From positions 1,389,950 to 1,453,949 of the forward strand of contig JAJEKV010000061.1 in NCBI GenBank assembly GCA_021234155.1: DNA of 64,000 bases, in the 5' to 3' direction. The notes beneath the pieces were generated by a model, which did not search any database, was not told the origin of the DNA, and was given only the letters and a program-made list of their open reading frames with translations. Shown in pieces: positions 21,805-32,962 of the stretch. Both the position numbers and the translations under genes were made by a program. This DNA comes from Isoetes taiwanensis (lineage: Eukaryota; Streptophyta; Lycopodiopsida; Isoetales; Isoetaceae). How positions within the stretch are numbered: the stretch's first letter is position 1; each line of letters begins with the position of its first letter.

Positions 21805-23510
21805 TATAAAGTTCCAAACTATTGCAATGAGCTCACATAATTTGTTCTACGGGGTTAGCAGTATAGATGCCATATAAACATGGGTACTACTATAGACTAA
21901 CTTGGTCACTATAATGCGACCCGCAAGAGACAACTTTGCGGTGGACCACCAGAACAAGTGCTTCTCCAAACCCTTAATGATCTCCTCCCAGAACAAGTGC
22001 TTCTCCAAACCCTTAATGATCTCCTCCCATGCAGCTCCCATAGTAACATGGATGCCAACTGGAACCCCCAACAACTTGATGGCCTGTCCATGCGCAAGTA
22101 ATTTCCATGGATAATTATGAATACACGTCGGAGTCGGAGTATCCAATGTCCATAAAGCTGTACACTTCTGCGACCCCACAAGGACACCGGAAGCTAGTGA
22201 AAAAGTATCTAAGAGCAATTTGGCAGCTGCAAGATTCTCAGCATTAGTGATTAGAAAGAGGAACATATCGTCTGCATATTGATTGCAAACCTCTTGTGTG
22301 CCATCCTCCATTGCAAGACCATGGAGAAGTCCCTCTGTGGTTGCAACGGTGAATAACTGTGACAAAGCCTCTGCGACAATTGTGAAAAGTAGTGGTGCTA
22401 AAGGGCATCCCTGACGAATACCACGACCGAATGAGAAGGCATCTGACGGCTCACCATGGAATATAACAGTCGCCCGAGCAGAGACATGCAGCTTCATGAC
22501 ATCCGATGTGAATTGTTCCCCAAATCCCAGTCTTACCATATAGCGAAACACTGTCATAAGCCTTTGCAAAATCAAGCTTAAGGTATACAACTAGAAGGTT
22601 TTGCTTCATTAGAGGAAAAATGAGATCACATTTTGTCCCATTAAGGGATGCTTAAAATGCCATGTCAGCTTTTTAAACTGTCCAATAAGAGAAGACCTCC
22701 AGTATATCTTATTCCAGTATTATGTGGCAGCCTGTAATTAATGCAGCTGCAACTAACTTCTGTGGTATCATTTTTTTCATTATAACTTTTGATCCAGAAC
22801 TCCGATTCAAAAACTTTTTGTAGCAATGGGTTCGTCTTCACAAGATCTATCTAGTGATAACCCATTCATACATCTTTTATGATATAAATATATAAGAAAT
22901 AAGCAAAAAATCATGTTTTTTTAAGGTTAACGCATATGACCATATTGAAATAAATCATAACCATATATCATTGGAAAGATCTTTTCATTCCGCATCTAAT
23001 GCAACAAACGTCGCAACATTTTGACAAGTGGATCAAAAGTTATGGGGGAAAAACAACAGCAATGAAGTTGTTGGTGCTGCATTAATTGCAGTTAATAGAG
23101 GGTAGCCATTCCATTGGAGGATTCTTATGGGGATGAAATGAGATCTCAAATTTCCTCTAATGACGTGCCCAATAAATGCCTTCGTAAGCAGCAGCAACAT
23201 TGTTCAGAATGCATCGTTTTGGAAGAAAATCTGATTGGGTTGTTGAGATGGACTCTGCCAAGATGTCCTTCACCCACTCTGCAAAAGCCTTGGCAAAGAT
23301 CTTATATACAGATGACAATAAGGTGATGGGCCGCCAGTTTGAAATAGTCTGAGGATCCTTGACCTTGGGGATGAGTGAGATGGCACCTGTATTTAGAATT
23401 CTATCCAAAGCGGTGGACCGCCGAAAGTCGCAAAAAGCATCATACACATCTGGCTCCAGTCATTCCCAATACTCCTGGAAGAACTCAATTGGCAGTTTTG
23501 TATTGTGTTG
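21805..23510 (-). pseudogene. LINE family A, copy 4, split by a 556-bp element
   Basis: The RT part (21847-22590, with GRGIRQGCPLAPLLF and NQYADD near 22262) and the upstream part (23163-23510, LIPKVKDPQTISNW) are separated by the inverted-repeat element 22607-23162. A 39-bp tandem duplication at about 21950-22027 doubles the 13-residue EEIIKGLEKHLFW in frame. The 3' connection and zinc-binding parts are absent. Not functional. Confidence 0.85.
22607..23162. mobile_element. Inverted-repeat (MITE/foldback-like) element, 556 bp
   Basis: It begins CATTAGAGGAAA and ends TTTCCTCTAATG, a perfect 12-bp terminal inverted repeat that continues imperfectly for about 40 bp. More inverted matches lie deep inside (TAATGCAGC on both arms, and ATAACTTTTGATCCA exactly on both). 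The four sister LINE-A copies (about 10835, 15637, 20416, 30678) show the uninterrupted site GCTT-ACGTG, so both ends are exact. No coding capacity. No target duplication is visible. Confidence 0.85.
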
Positions 23511-24740
23511 CATTCACACAACAATAGTTTGTCATATTTTACAAGTGTTATAAAGAGAGCATTACTCTAAGTAATTAACTGCTTAAGCAATATTTGTTGA
23601 CAGAAATATGCCTCAAATAAATTATGCAATATGACTCAAAGTGGATCGACATCTGGAATTATCTGAGTATTTCAAAAGAAAGAATGTTCAAACAATTTCT
23701 TTCAAAACAAAAAAAAGATGTCTATTTCGATTATATTAAATTAAACATGCTTCATCCCACATTATTACCATCCAAAGTCTGGAAAATGACATGCCTAATC
23801 TGATCTCTCTCCTCCATTCTTTTATTCATGAGCTTAGTCTCATAATAGTCATTCCCGGGCAAATCTGGAACCATTGGCAAGAAGTCTAAATCAAGGTCAA
23901 TAGAAAGCTTCCACAGAACACACATGGCATGAATAACTTCAGAAGCTCTTCCAACATGTATGGGTATGGATCTCAAAATTCTAAATTTCTCCTTGATTAT
24001 ATTAAAACCTTGTGTCAACAAACACTCTACATCTAGAAATCCCTTTGTTGAATCTGCCAAAAGCACCATTGCCATCAGGAACAGTTGGCTCTTGCAAACT
24101 TTATTTGGCAGATAACCTCTTGTATAAGAGACTCTTTTAGACGTGATTTGCAGCATGAACAGAGCTTAGATAATGACTACTGAGGGCTCAGTAATTGCAG
24201 ACGTTTATCTAGAACCTCAAGTATCAGGCATGGATGCTTCTTGTGTCGTGAGTGGTAGTCATCACCTCTGTCTTTACTCCATGGTTTTCTGTATGAATAT
24301 ATGTGAGAACCAACAACAACACCAAAGATGTTAGTCAGACCTGTGGTGCCTTGGAATTTATTGGATTATACCTCACAATCTTTGTCATGTATATAAGGCA
24401 ACAAATTTTTTATAAAGCATGATTTCAAAGGCCAAAGCAAGAGTTATCTTTTTTGTGTATTTTTGAACACAATGACAATAGCTTTACCAACATAAAATCT
24501 TTAACGAACACGAAGAGGCTTATCATCATGTGCTGGTAAATAAAGAACCATAGCCACTGCTTTTCTTGATCAACGGGGGTTCTTACCTTGATTCCTGATC
24601 TGTAAAGTTAGGGACCAACAAGACAAATTAGTAGGAAGAGATTTTCATTCCGTATAAATGATTGCCACGTCTCATCCTTAAACGAGGCACGATAGTTTGA
24701 AGCATGATTATCAATGCTATTTCATTGAACGGTCTGCACG
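23511..24740. other. Composite-repeat segment H4
   Basis: Fourth copy of the segment, with the transposase remnant at 23752-24156. A block of about 60 bases at 24164-24222 is unrelated to the corresponding sequence of the other copies, while both sides match. At 24740 it joins the glycine-rich module, not minisatellite. Confidence 0.65.
23752..24156 (-). pseudogene. PIF/Harbinger-like transposase remnant, copy 4
   Basis: 134 codons, same motifs as the sister copies (KEKFRILRS, CVLWKLSID). No DDE core upstream. Confidence 0.45.
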
Positions 24741-27110
24741 GATGTACCCAAAGTCTTCTGGAAGGCCTCCTTGATCTAGAAGATGATGCTAAGAGCAATT
24801 TAGAAGCTGCATACATGTAATTCAAATTTCATCTACCTGAGCATTTTATTCTAACATGTCTACATGATCTTCTCTTTCGATCTCCTACACCAAATGAAGA
24901 GAGAGACTTTGGAAGGCAAATCTGAGAAGAATGGCTCTCCAAAGCATGGCAATAATGCCCAAAACTACCAGATCCATAAAAATGAACAATAGGAAAAAAA
25001 CAGAATTCTAGAAACGTGATTGAATGAAAATTTGGGATTGAACGAAAACTAATAACACTGTCGGGCATGTTCGGACCCATACCCGGCCCACACGAAGTGA
25101 CTGACTATAAGGCTAGTCCGCTATGGGACCCCAATAGTTGCACTCAACAGGGCCCTCCCTCCACTTTGCTACTGATCCCGTTGTGTGGTGCTCAGTCACT
25201 CCGTAGCCTCCATAGGATCAACAACTTATCCTAATCACATACATCTAACTTACAATTAGATTTCACGCTCAGCACTATAGGTGCTGGAATGGCTCTACTA
25301 GAGCACAAAGTGCTAGCTCAACTGGAATCTACTCGAAATACTTGATCCTGATGCATTGCCTCCGGCTCCCTGGTTCTCCATCTCCAGCAGGTGGTTTGGG
25401 TAGATGCTCCTCTTCTGACGCGCTTGCACTCCTAGGCTGCTGCTACAACCTAGGTTGTTGAAGACGATCTTTGAATCTGTGGTCAAAAGTTAGTGAAGCC
25501 AAAAGTGCCCTGGGTTTCGGGTTTAGTCATACGTGTGTGCCACTTGGCTGCAATAAGGTGCATCCATGTGGCAGGTCATCTATAGGGCGAAGCCATGTGG
25601 AAATGGTTCTTACCCTAGGTTGGCTAAGTTATATTAATGACTTAGTCATCTCTCGCACATTAGGTGCATACAAGTCTACCAATTTAGAGTTGTATGGTGA
25701 CATGGCCATATACATATTTATAGCATATATTCTAAGGGACCATCACAATATTGATCTAGACAAAATCACTCATATAAAAGGCAAAGTCGGTGATAGAAAC
25801 ATGTGCACTTGGCCCAAAGTCTTTCTAGTGGTAGTATTTTCAGGATGGTATTTTTAGAGCTTGAAGTGCTTGGAGGTTGAAGTGCTTTGGAGACGAGGTT
25901 AAGGGTGTAATAAAGTGCTATGGGACATGATACACGTTCATAAAGAAGAACAAAGGGCTTGATGATATCTCAATATTCTATACGAATTAAATGGATAACG
26001 AGGTAATAAAGGTTGAGTAATAACACAACTCCACAATGCATTCCTAGCAACATCACTTTCGTTGCTTCTAAATTGTTTTAGCATCAGGAACGTTTATTAG
26101 TAGGTAATACCTACAATATTAAATACATGTGCATTTTATCCAAATGAGGAATATTGGTAGATATGTATTGGTACATATATAGGAAGGGCATACAACATGC
26201 ATGTGTTGGTAAGGTGGAAAAAGGATATATAGGCCCAAAACTTCATATACACTTCTATTCATGTTCTCGTAAGTTTTTTTGTCGCTTTTACTTCTCACCT
26301 ATTCCTTAACTTTGATAGGCATAATCTTTCGTTTCAGATAACGGAAAAGAACGAAAGGTGATTTGAAAGAGTTTTAAGGCTTTTGAACTACAAGGTATGT
26401 TAAGGGCTTGAACTATAATCTTGTGGCTTTTTGTTTTATTATTTTCTGTGGCCATACAAGTAAAGACAATCCAATAGTTTTTTCAAGTGTTTTCAAATGT
26501 ATTGGTACCTGTTTATATCCTAGTTCTATTGAGTTATCAAACACCTATCTTTAAAAAAAACATAGCAAGTAGATTTTGCAATCTATTCTATGGTGAGATA
26601 AAGTTTGATATTGTTTGCAAGCAATGAGATGAACTAAACACCAATTAACCTGCTGATAGAGACATGCATCTAAGAAGGAAAACTCCATTCTCAAAATGAC
26701 AATGCAGACCAAATGAAACTCGAACCCTTGCAAGTCCTCCTGGTTCGATGACATTCCCCAAAGAATGTTTGCCCCATACCTTAGTTTATTTTATAAAGAC
26801 AATATGGAGATAATTATATACTCACATGTTTTAGTGAACGTGTTTACACCAACATAGTGGTAATCACGATATTGTGGGCAGTATAGTTTTGTTGGGTTGA
26901 AGCACGATTAGAAACATCTAGCTTTGTACTTGGCAAATATGATAGGAACATCTGCACTTGGCCCAAAGCCTTTCAAGATGGTATGTTTCGAGCTTGAAGT
27001 GCTTTGGAGAGTGGTTAAGGGTGTAATAGAGTGCAATGAGAGTTAGCCAATATATTGAGGATTAATCATGGACCCTTATATGTTAACGTTTTGTGCAGAG
27101 ATTTTGACGA
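24741..27110. other. Glycine-rich-gene module X4, upstream non-coding part
   Basis: About 2.4 kb, AT-rich, repeated almost unchanged at 32963-35442, with its right part (26171-26885) inverted at 62220-62860. I see no supported gene. TTTTGTGCAG immediately before 27091 resembles a 3' splice site, so part of this may be an intron or promoter of the glycine-rich gene. A roughly 200-bp piece (about 24870-25080) has a diverged inverted relative at 56300-56460. Confidence 0.5.
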
Positions 27111-27473
27111 ATGAAGATGAAGATGTTTATCTCGCTGATTCTTTTTGTTAACTATAGCAATTCTTGCTCCGATCATAAGAAGGAGAAGAAATTGGCTCCT
27201 CCTGCCCCTCTGCTCGGTGGAGTTGGAGGAGCAGGGGGAACAGGAGGTCCTGGAGCTGTAGGAGGAGCTGGAGGAGTTGGAGCTCCAGGCAGCCCTGGAA
27301 GAAGCGCTGGGGCAGGAGGCCCTGGCGGCGCAGGTGGCCCAGGTACAATGGCGGGTGACTCACTGCCTCGTGGTCATTGGGTGGCTCTTGCCCCCAATGG
27401 CATGGATGCAAATGGGACTGGACAGCCAGGTGGACGTGTTTGTGGCATGTTAGGGCCTAGGTGGTATGTTTGA
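27111..27473 (+). pseudogene. Glycine-rich secreted protein, copy 1, 3' end replaced by minisatellite
   Basis: Starts at the ATG at 27111. Residues 1-20 form a short basic and hydrophobic leader (MKMKMFISLILFV) followed by SCSDHKKEKKLAPPAP, then about 50 residues of GGVGGAGGTGGPG-type repeats (Gly-Gly-X and Gly-Pro) and a conserved tail, GHWVALAPNGMDANGTGQPG. Plant glycine-rich proteins with a signal peptide are usually secreted to the wall or apoplast, and that is inferred here. After GGACGTG (27438) the sequence becomes minisatellite and the frame ends 35 bases later. The intact C-terminus (SDGKLPGQPGGNGGRGGR) is seen only in copy 2. Confidence 0.6.
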
Positions 27474-28293
27474 GCCACCTTGGCATGTTGGAGCCTAGGT
27501 GGCATGTTGGAGCTCGCGTGCCATGTTTGAGCCACCTTGGCATATTGGAGCCTAGGTGGCATGTTTGAGCCACTTTCGCATGTTGGAACCTAGGTGGCAT
27601 GTTGGAGCCCGGGTGGCATGTTAGAGCCACCTTGGCATTTTTGAGCCTAGGTGGCATGTTGGTGCATAGGTGGCATGCTTGAGCCACCTTGGCATGTTGG
27701 AGCCTAGGTGGCATGTTGGAGCCCACATGGCATTTTTGAGCCACCTTGGCATGTTGGAGCCCGTGTGGCATGTTTGGGCCACCGTTGCATGTTTAAGCCA
27801 CCTTGGCATGTTGAAGCCTAGGTGGCATGTTGGAGCCTATGTTTCATGTTGGAGCCTAGGTTGCATAGGCATGTTGGAGCCTAGGTGGCATGTTGGAGCC
27901 ACCTTGACATGTTTGAGCCACCTTGGCATGTTTGAGCCTAGATCGCACGTTGGAGCCTAAGTGGCATGTTGGACCCCCCGTGGCATGTTTGAGCCAACTT
28001 GGCATGTTTTAGCCTAGGGTGCATGTTGGAGCCTAGGTGGCATGTTGGAGTTCGCATGGCATGTTTGAGCCACATTGGCATGTTTTAGCCACCTAGGCAT
28101 ATTGGAGCCCACATGGCATGTTTGAGCCACCTTGGCATGTTGGAGCTTATGTGGCATGTTAGAGCCCGCGTGGCATGTTAGAGCCATCTTGGCATGTTTG
28201 CGCCACCTTGGCATGTTTGATCCAAGGTGGCATGTTGGAGCCTAGGTGGCATGTTTGAACCACCTTGGCATGTTGGAGCCTAGGTGGCATGAC
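27439..28293. repeat. 19-bp minisatellite array S4
   Basis: Same units as S1-S3. The left joint is inside the glycine-rich gene (GGTGGACGTG/TTTGTGGCATG). The right joint (GGTGGCATGACTGGGATTTC) is identical to those of S2 and S3. Unit order follows the distal part of S1 (for example the GATCGCACG variant near 27945 and 8995). Confidence 0.95.
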
Positions 28294-28676
28294 TGGGATT
28301 TCTAAGTGAGATTGGAGCTAAATTTTATGATATATGTGTGAGTAGCAGCCTAAGCTCTTGCATGCATGTTGATCTTGGAGCTATTTTTTTATCAAGTTGC
28401 TTCTCAAAATTGTACTGGGCTAATGAAATACCAACCGCCATAGCCAGCCATGGAGAATGAAATCCAAAAGATGTAGTTCTAGAGCTTTTGGGTTAATCAA
28501 AGAAGTTCTGAAATTTATTTAATTTATAGTGCACAATCAAGATCACAGGTCCTAGTGGCTTTTTAAGTGCTGCAGTGGAACAGAATTGTTTGGAGGGCCA
28601 ATTAAAAGTTTGCATTTGTAAGCACGTTATTACCTTTTCATGTCTAAAGACCTAAAAGGGAGACTAACGATAAGAA
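28294..28676. other. Flank U5: probable 3' UTR of LINE-A
   Basis: Copy of U2 without the LINE-B tail. It holds no supported gene. Confidence 0.5.
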
Positions 28677-31029
28677 TCAATTCGAAGATACCGAATCCAG
28701 ATGTATCATTTCTGAATCAAGAGAGGAGCACTCATAGGCTTCCAGTATCTTTTTTTGGGCCACCGTAATAACACCATATGTAGATGAATAAATGCCTTGG
28801 AAGATGTGGTATTTGCGACGCTCCCATATCGACCATAGGAGCCAACCAGAACCAAGATGGAATGCCCTCTGTTTAGCTGAAGGCCATGCATTAGGATAGG
28901 ACGCCAAGGGAATGCATCGGCAATCCAAAGTACTATTAAACAAGCCTTGTAGCCAGGACCACGCTGGTTGAACCTCTGGACAATCAAAGAGATAGTGCTC
29001 AAGAGTCTCAATGGCTGAAAGGCAGAGCGGACATACTGCAGATATGCGAGAATCATAGCGATGCCAGAAGACATTGCAGGCACCTGTGGATAACCTGCCA
29101 CCATAGTACAGAGACTTTAGGGTGAAGCAACCTATCCCAAAGCCATCGCCATGTATGCGACAAAAAAGTCTTGTTTGTGGAACTTGTAGCCGCCACCCAT
29201 CCGCAACCGGAAGGGCTGTGGTGCTAAAAAAGAAGGCGATATCTTCGATCCGACAAAGTGCTTGCCTTTGTGAATATTTTCATGACAGTCCCATGGCACT
29301 CTTTCAGCAACACCAACTTGCACTACAAGAGGTAAATTTTCTGCAACCTTCTACCATAGAGACACATCCCAACGAGAGAGCAGGAACTTTGCCTGAAATT
29401 CAGGCCAAGATCGTAGGCAACCCGCTTCATACCATGCTTTAATAGAGACAATGCTTGCCAGAATCCATCATCTCTGTGTAAGGGGATGAACTGATGCTGC
29501 CAGTGGAGGTGGTGAGGGGTCTGGAGGCAGTGATGCCACCACCCTGGAGTCTCTAATAGGGTGTGGATGGAGGGGTATGGCCAGAAAAGATGTTTGACTG
29601 CCTCGCATGCTGTCAACAAGCCACGCAAAAATGGATATGCACTTGGAAAAGACTGCAGAGTCTGAAATAATGCCCAAGGTAGGACTGGTTTGACAGCCTT
29701 TTTGCCTGGAGGGATACAGTGACCAAGAGCTTGTTCAAGTAGGCGTAAACCTGGAGAATCATCTTCACCGTTCAGGAGTCTCCGAATGAACTTTGAAATA
29801 AGGACTTTGCTCTGCAGTAAGAAGTCCATCATAACCCAGACCACCTACCCATTTGGAAAGGATGCACTTCGACCACGCCACCTTAATCACAACACCTTCC
29901 TCAGTACCCGCCCATATAAAGTTCCAAACTATTGCAAAGAGCTCACGTAATTTGTTCTACGGGGTTAGCAGTATAGATGCCATATAAACATGGGTACTAC
30001 TATGGACTAACTTGGTCACTATAATGCGACCCGCAAGAGACAACTTTGCGGTGGACCACCAGAACAAGTGCTTCTCCAAACCCTTAATGATCTCCTCCCA
30101 TGTAGCTCCCATAGTAACATGGATGCCAACTGGAACCCCCCAACAACTTGATGGCCTGTCCATGCGCAAGTAATTTCCATGGATAGTTATGAACACACGT
30201 CGGAGTCGGAGTATCCAATGTCCATAAAGCTGTACGCTTCTGCCACCCCACAAGGACACCGGAAGCCAGTGAAAAGGTATCTAAGAGCAATTTGGAAGCT
30301 GCAAGATTCTCAGCATTAGCGACTAGAAAGAGGAACATATCGTTTGCATATTGATTGCAAACCTCTTATGTGCCATCCTCCATTGCAAGACCATGGAGAA
30401 GTCCCTCTGTGGTTGCAACGGTGAATAACTGTGACAAAGCCTCTGCGACAATTGTGAAAAGTAGTGGTGCTAAAGGGCATCCCTGACGAATACCACGACC
30501 GAATGAGAAGGCATCTGACGGCTCACCATGGAATATAATAGTCGCCCGAGCAGAGACATGCAGCTTCATAACATCAGATGTGAATTGTTCCCCAAATCCC
30601 AGTCTTAGCATATAGCGAAACACTGTCATAAGCCTTTGCAAAATCAAGCTTAAGGTATACAACTAGAAGGTTTTTCTTACGTGCCTAATAAATGCCTTCG
30701 TAAGCAGCAGCAACATTGTTCAGAATGCATCGTTTTGGAAGAAAATCTGATTGGGTTGTTGAGATGGACTCTGCCAAGATGTCCTTCACCCGCTCTGCAA
30801 AAGCCTTGGCAAAGATCTTATATACAGATGACAATAAGATGATGGGCCGCCAGTTTGAAATAGTCTGAGGATCCTTGACCTTGGGGATGAGTGAGATGGC
30901 ACCTGTATTTAGAATTCTATCCAAAGCGGTGGACCGCCGAAAGTCACAAAAAGCATCATACACATCTAGCTCCAGCCATTCCCAATACTCCTGGAAGAAC
31001 TCAATTGGCAGTTTTGTATTGTGTTGCAT
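28677..31029 (-). pseudogene. LINE family A, copy 5
   Basis: Has the best preserved C-terminus (28677-28943: LGSGWLLWSIWERRKYHIF, ending at TGA 28677), a damaged zf-RVT region with several small insertions near 29150-29260, RT with GIRQGCPLAPLLF (30366-30662) and a YADD-like box changed to YAND (TTTGCATATTG near 30345), and the upstream region to 31029. It carries the same KAYDSVS lesion as its sisters. Not functional. Confidence 0.85.
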
Positions 31030-31222
31030 TCACACAACAATAGTTTATCATATTTTACAAGTGTTATAAAGAGAGCATTACTCTAAGTAATTAACTGCTT
31101 AAGCAATATTTGTTGACAAAAATATGCCTCAAATAAATTATGCAATATGACTCAAAGTGGATCAACATCTGGAATTATCTGAGTATTTCAAAAGAAAGAA
31201 TGTTCAAATAATTTCTTTTAAA

Positions 31223-31938
31223 TAGAATAGAATAGAATAGTTTTTTTATCGATCCCACCGAGACCAATCGGCCTATGGGACCCGGAAAGAAGCGCAACAA
31301 ACTTATTCTTGCCTGGGTTAAAAACCCGCCCTCAAGGGTTTTCGAGGGAAAACCGTGGCGATAATAAGAATCTTTATCAAACCGCATGTATACATCATCA
31401 TGAAATAAATGTGTATGTACATGTCAAGTGCGTGCCGGGACATAGCTGATCTCGCATGTCCATGACCTCCCTCGGTATGATCCTAGCATCCGCATGCGGA
31501 TGCCGTGCTCAATGTCACATGTAGCGGCTGGCGGGCCTGCCCAGACCAACTCAGCATAGCGTCATCCGGATTTGATCATATGCTGGGCAACTTTGAAGGG
31601 TATGAGATTCATCCTCAATGACTCCCATTTGGCAGCATTGACAGAGCCTGTCCTGACGTGGCTCACCAATCCATCTGCCTGTCTCAATTCGAAGATGATG
31701 TGCCCCTGTGCGAATGGAGGCAATGAGTCTGCGTCTTTTCATGGGCAAGTGGGTGCGCAGGTAGCATTGTGGGCCTCGTTCCAATGTGGGATTTATGTGG
31801 CACTGGTAGTGTGCTGTCTTGACCTGTTCAAGGGCGCTGGCATCCCAAAGCTTGCTGATGAAGCAAGCGTCAAGATATTGCCTCAAGCTATGGCGATCTG
31901 CCTCTGTTTGCACATGCCTAAAAAGATGTTTGCCTCTG
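31223..31938 (-). mobile_element. 5'-truncated LINE family B insertion with TTTAAA target duplication
   Basis: Flanked by TTTAAA at 31217-31222 and 31939-31944. The sister copies have a single TTTAAAACAAAA here, so the boundaries are firm. On the minus strand it encodes the LINE C-terminus (31551-31913): RTGAHHLRIETGRWIG, then a CCHC motif, CQCCQMGVIEDESHTLQSC. A 3' UTR follows with the AAAACCC hairpin, GGTCTCGGTGG and a (TATTC) repeat tail at 31223-31240. The unit is about 716 bp, so most of the element was lost at insertion. Confidence 0.85.
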
Positions 31939-31988
31939 TTTAAAACAAAAAAAGATGTCTATTTCGATTATATTAAATTAAACATGCT

Positions 31989-32378
31989 TCATCCCACATT
32001 ATTACCATCCAAAGTCTGGAAAATGACATGCCTAATCTGATCTCTCTCCTCCATTCTTTTATTCATGAGCTTAGTCTCATAATAGTCATTCCCGGGCAAA
32101 TATGGAACAATTGGCAAGAAGTCTAAATCAAGGTCAATAGAAAGCTTCCACAAAACACACATGGCATGAATAACTTCAAATATGGGTATAGATTTCAAAA
32201 TTCTAAATTTCTCCTTGATTATATTAAAACCTTGTGTCAACAAACACTCTACATCTAGAAATCCCTTTGTTGAATCTGCCAAAAGCACCATTGCCATCAG
32301 GAATAGTTGGCTCTTGCAAACTTTATTTGGCAGATAACCTCTTGTATAAGAGACTCTTTTAGACGTGATTTGCATCAT
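31989..32378 (-). pseudogene. PIF/Harbinger-like transposase remnant, copy 5
   Basis: 129 codons. Compared with its sisters it lacks a few residues after IPIH, but keeps KEKFRILKS and CVLWKLSID. Confidence 0.45.
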
Positions 32379-32962
32379 GAACAGAGCCAGTCCTATTTAC
32401 ATAAACATTAATGAAGAGTCTAGAGTGAGTAACTACATCTTGCATCAGGCATGGATGCTTCTTGTGCCGTGAGTGGTAGTCATCACCTCTGTCTTTACTC
32501 CATGGTTTTCTATATGAATATATGTGAGAACCAACAACAACACCAAAGATGTTAGTCAGACCTGTGGCGCCTTGGAATTTATTGGATTATACCCCGCAAT
32601 CTTTGTCATGTATATAAGGCAACAAATTTTTTATAAAGCATGATTTCAGAGGCCAAAGCAAGAGTTATATTTTTTTGTGTATTTATGAACACAATGACAA
32701 TAGCTTTACCAACATAAAATCTTTAACGAACACGAAGAGGCTTATCATCATGTGCTAGTAAATAAAGAACCATAGCCACTACTTTTCTTGATCAACGGGG
32801 GTTCTTACCTTGATTCCTGATCTGTAAAGTTAGGGACCAACAAGACAAATTAGTAGGAAGAGATTTTCATTCTGTATAAATGATTGCCACGTCTCATCCT
32901 TAAACGAGGCACGATAGTTTGAAGCATGATTATCAATGCTATTTCATTGAACGGTCTGCACG

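Larger units (their letters stand above)
31030..32962. other. Composite-repeat segment H5, interrupted by LINE-B
   Basis: Fifth copy of the segment, split at 31217-31944 by a LINE-B insertion. It carries the transposase remnant 31989-32378 and then about 580 bases without a supported gene, and joins the second glycine-rich module at 32963. Confidence 0.7.

Noticed and set aside
25471-25857. A 128-codon plus-strand frame in the glycine-rich module
   Set aside because: It is not kept open in the duplicate module near 33.7-34.1 kb (indels break it) and shows no recognisable motif.
27148-27411. Minus-strand frames opposite the glycine-rich genes
   Set aside because: The leader, Gly repeats and conserved tail are all on the plus strand. 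The antisense Leu/Gln pattern is a mirror of Gly-rich codons.
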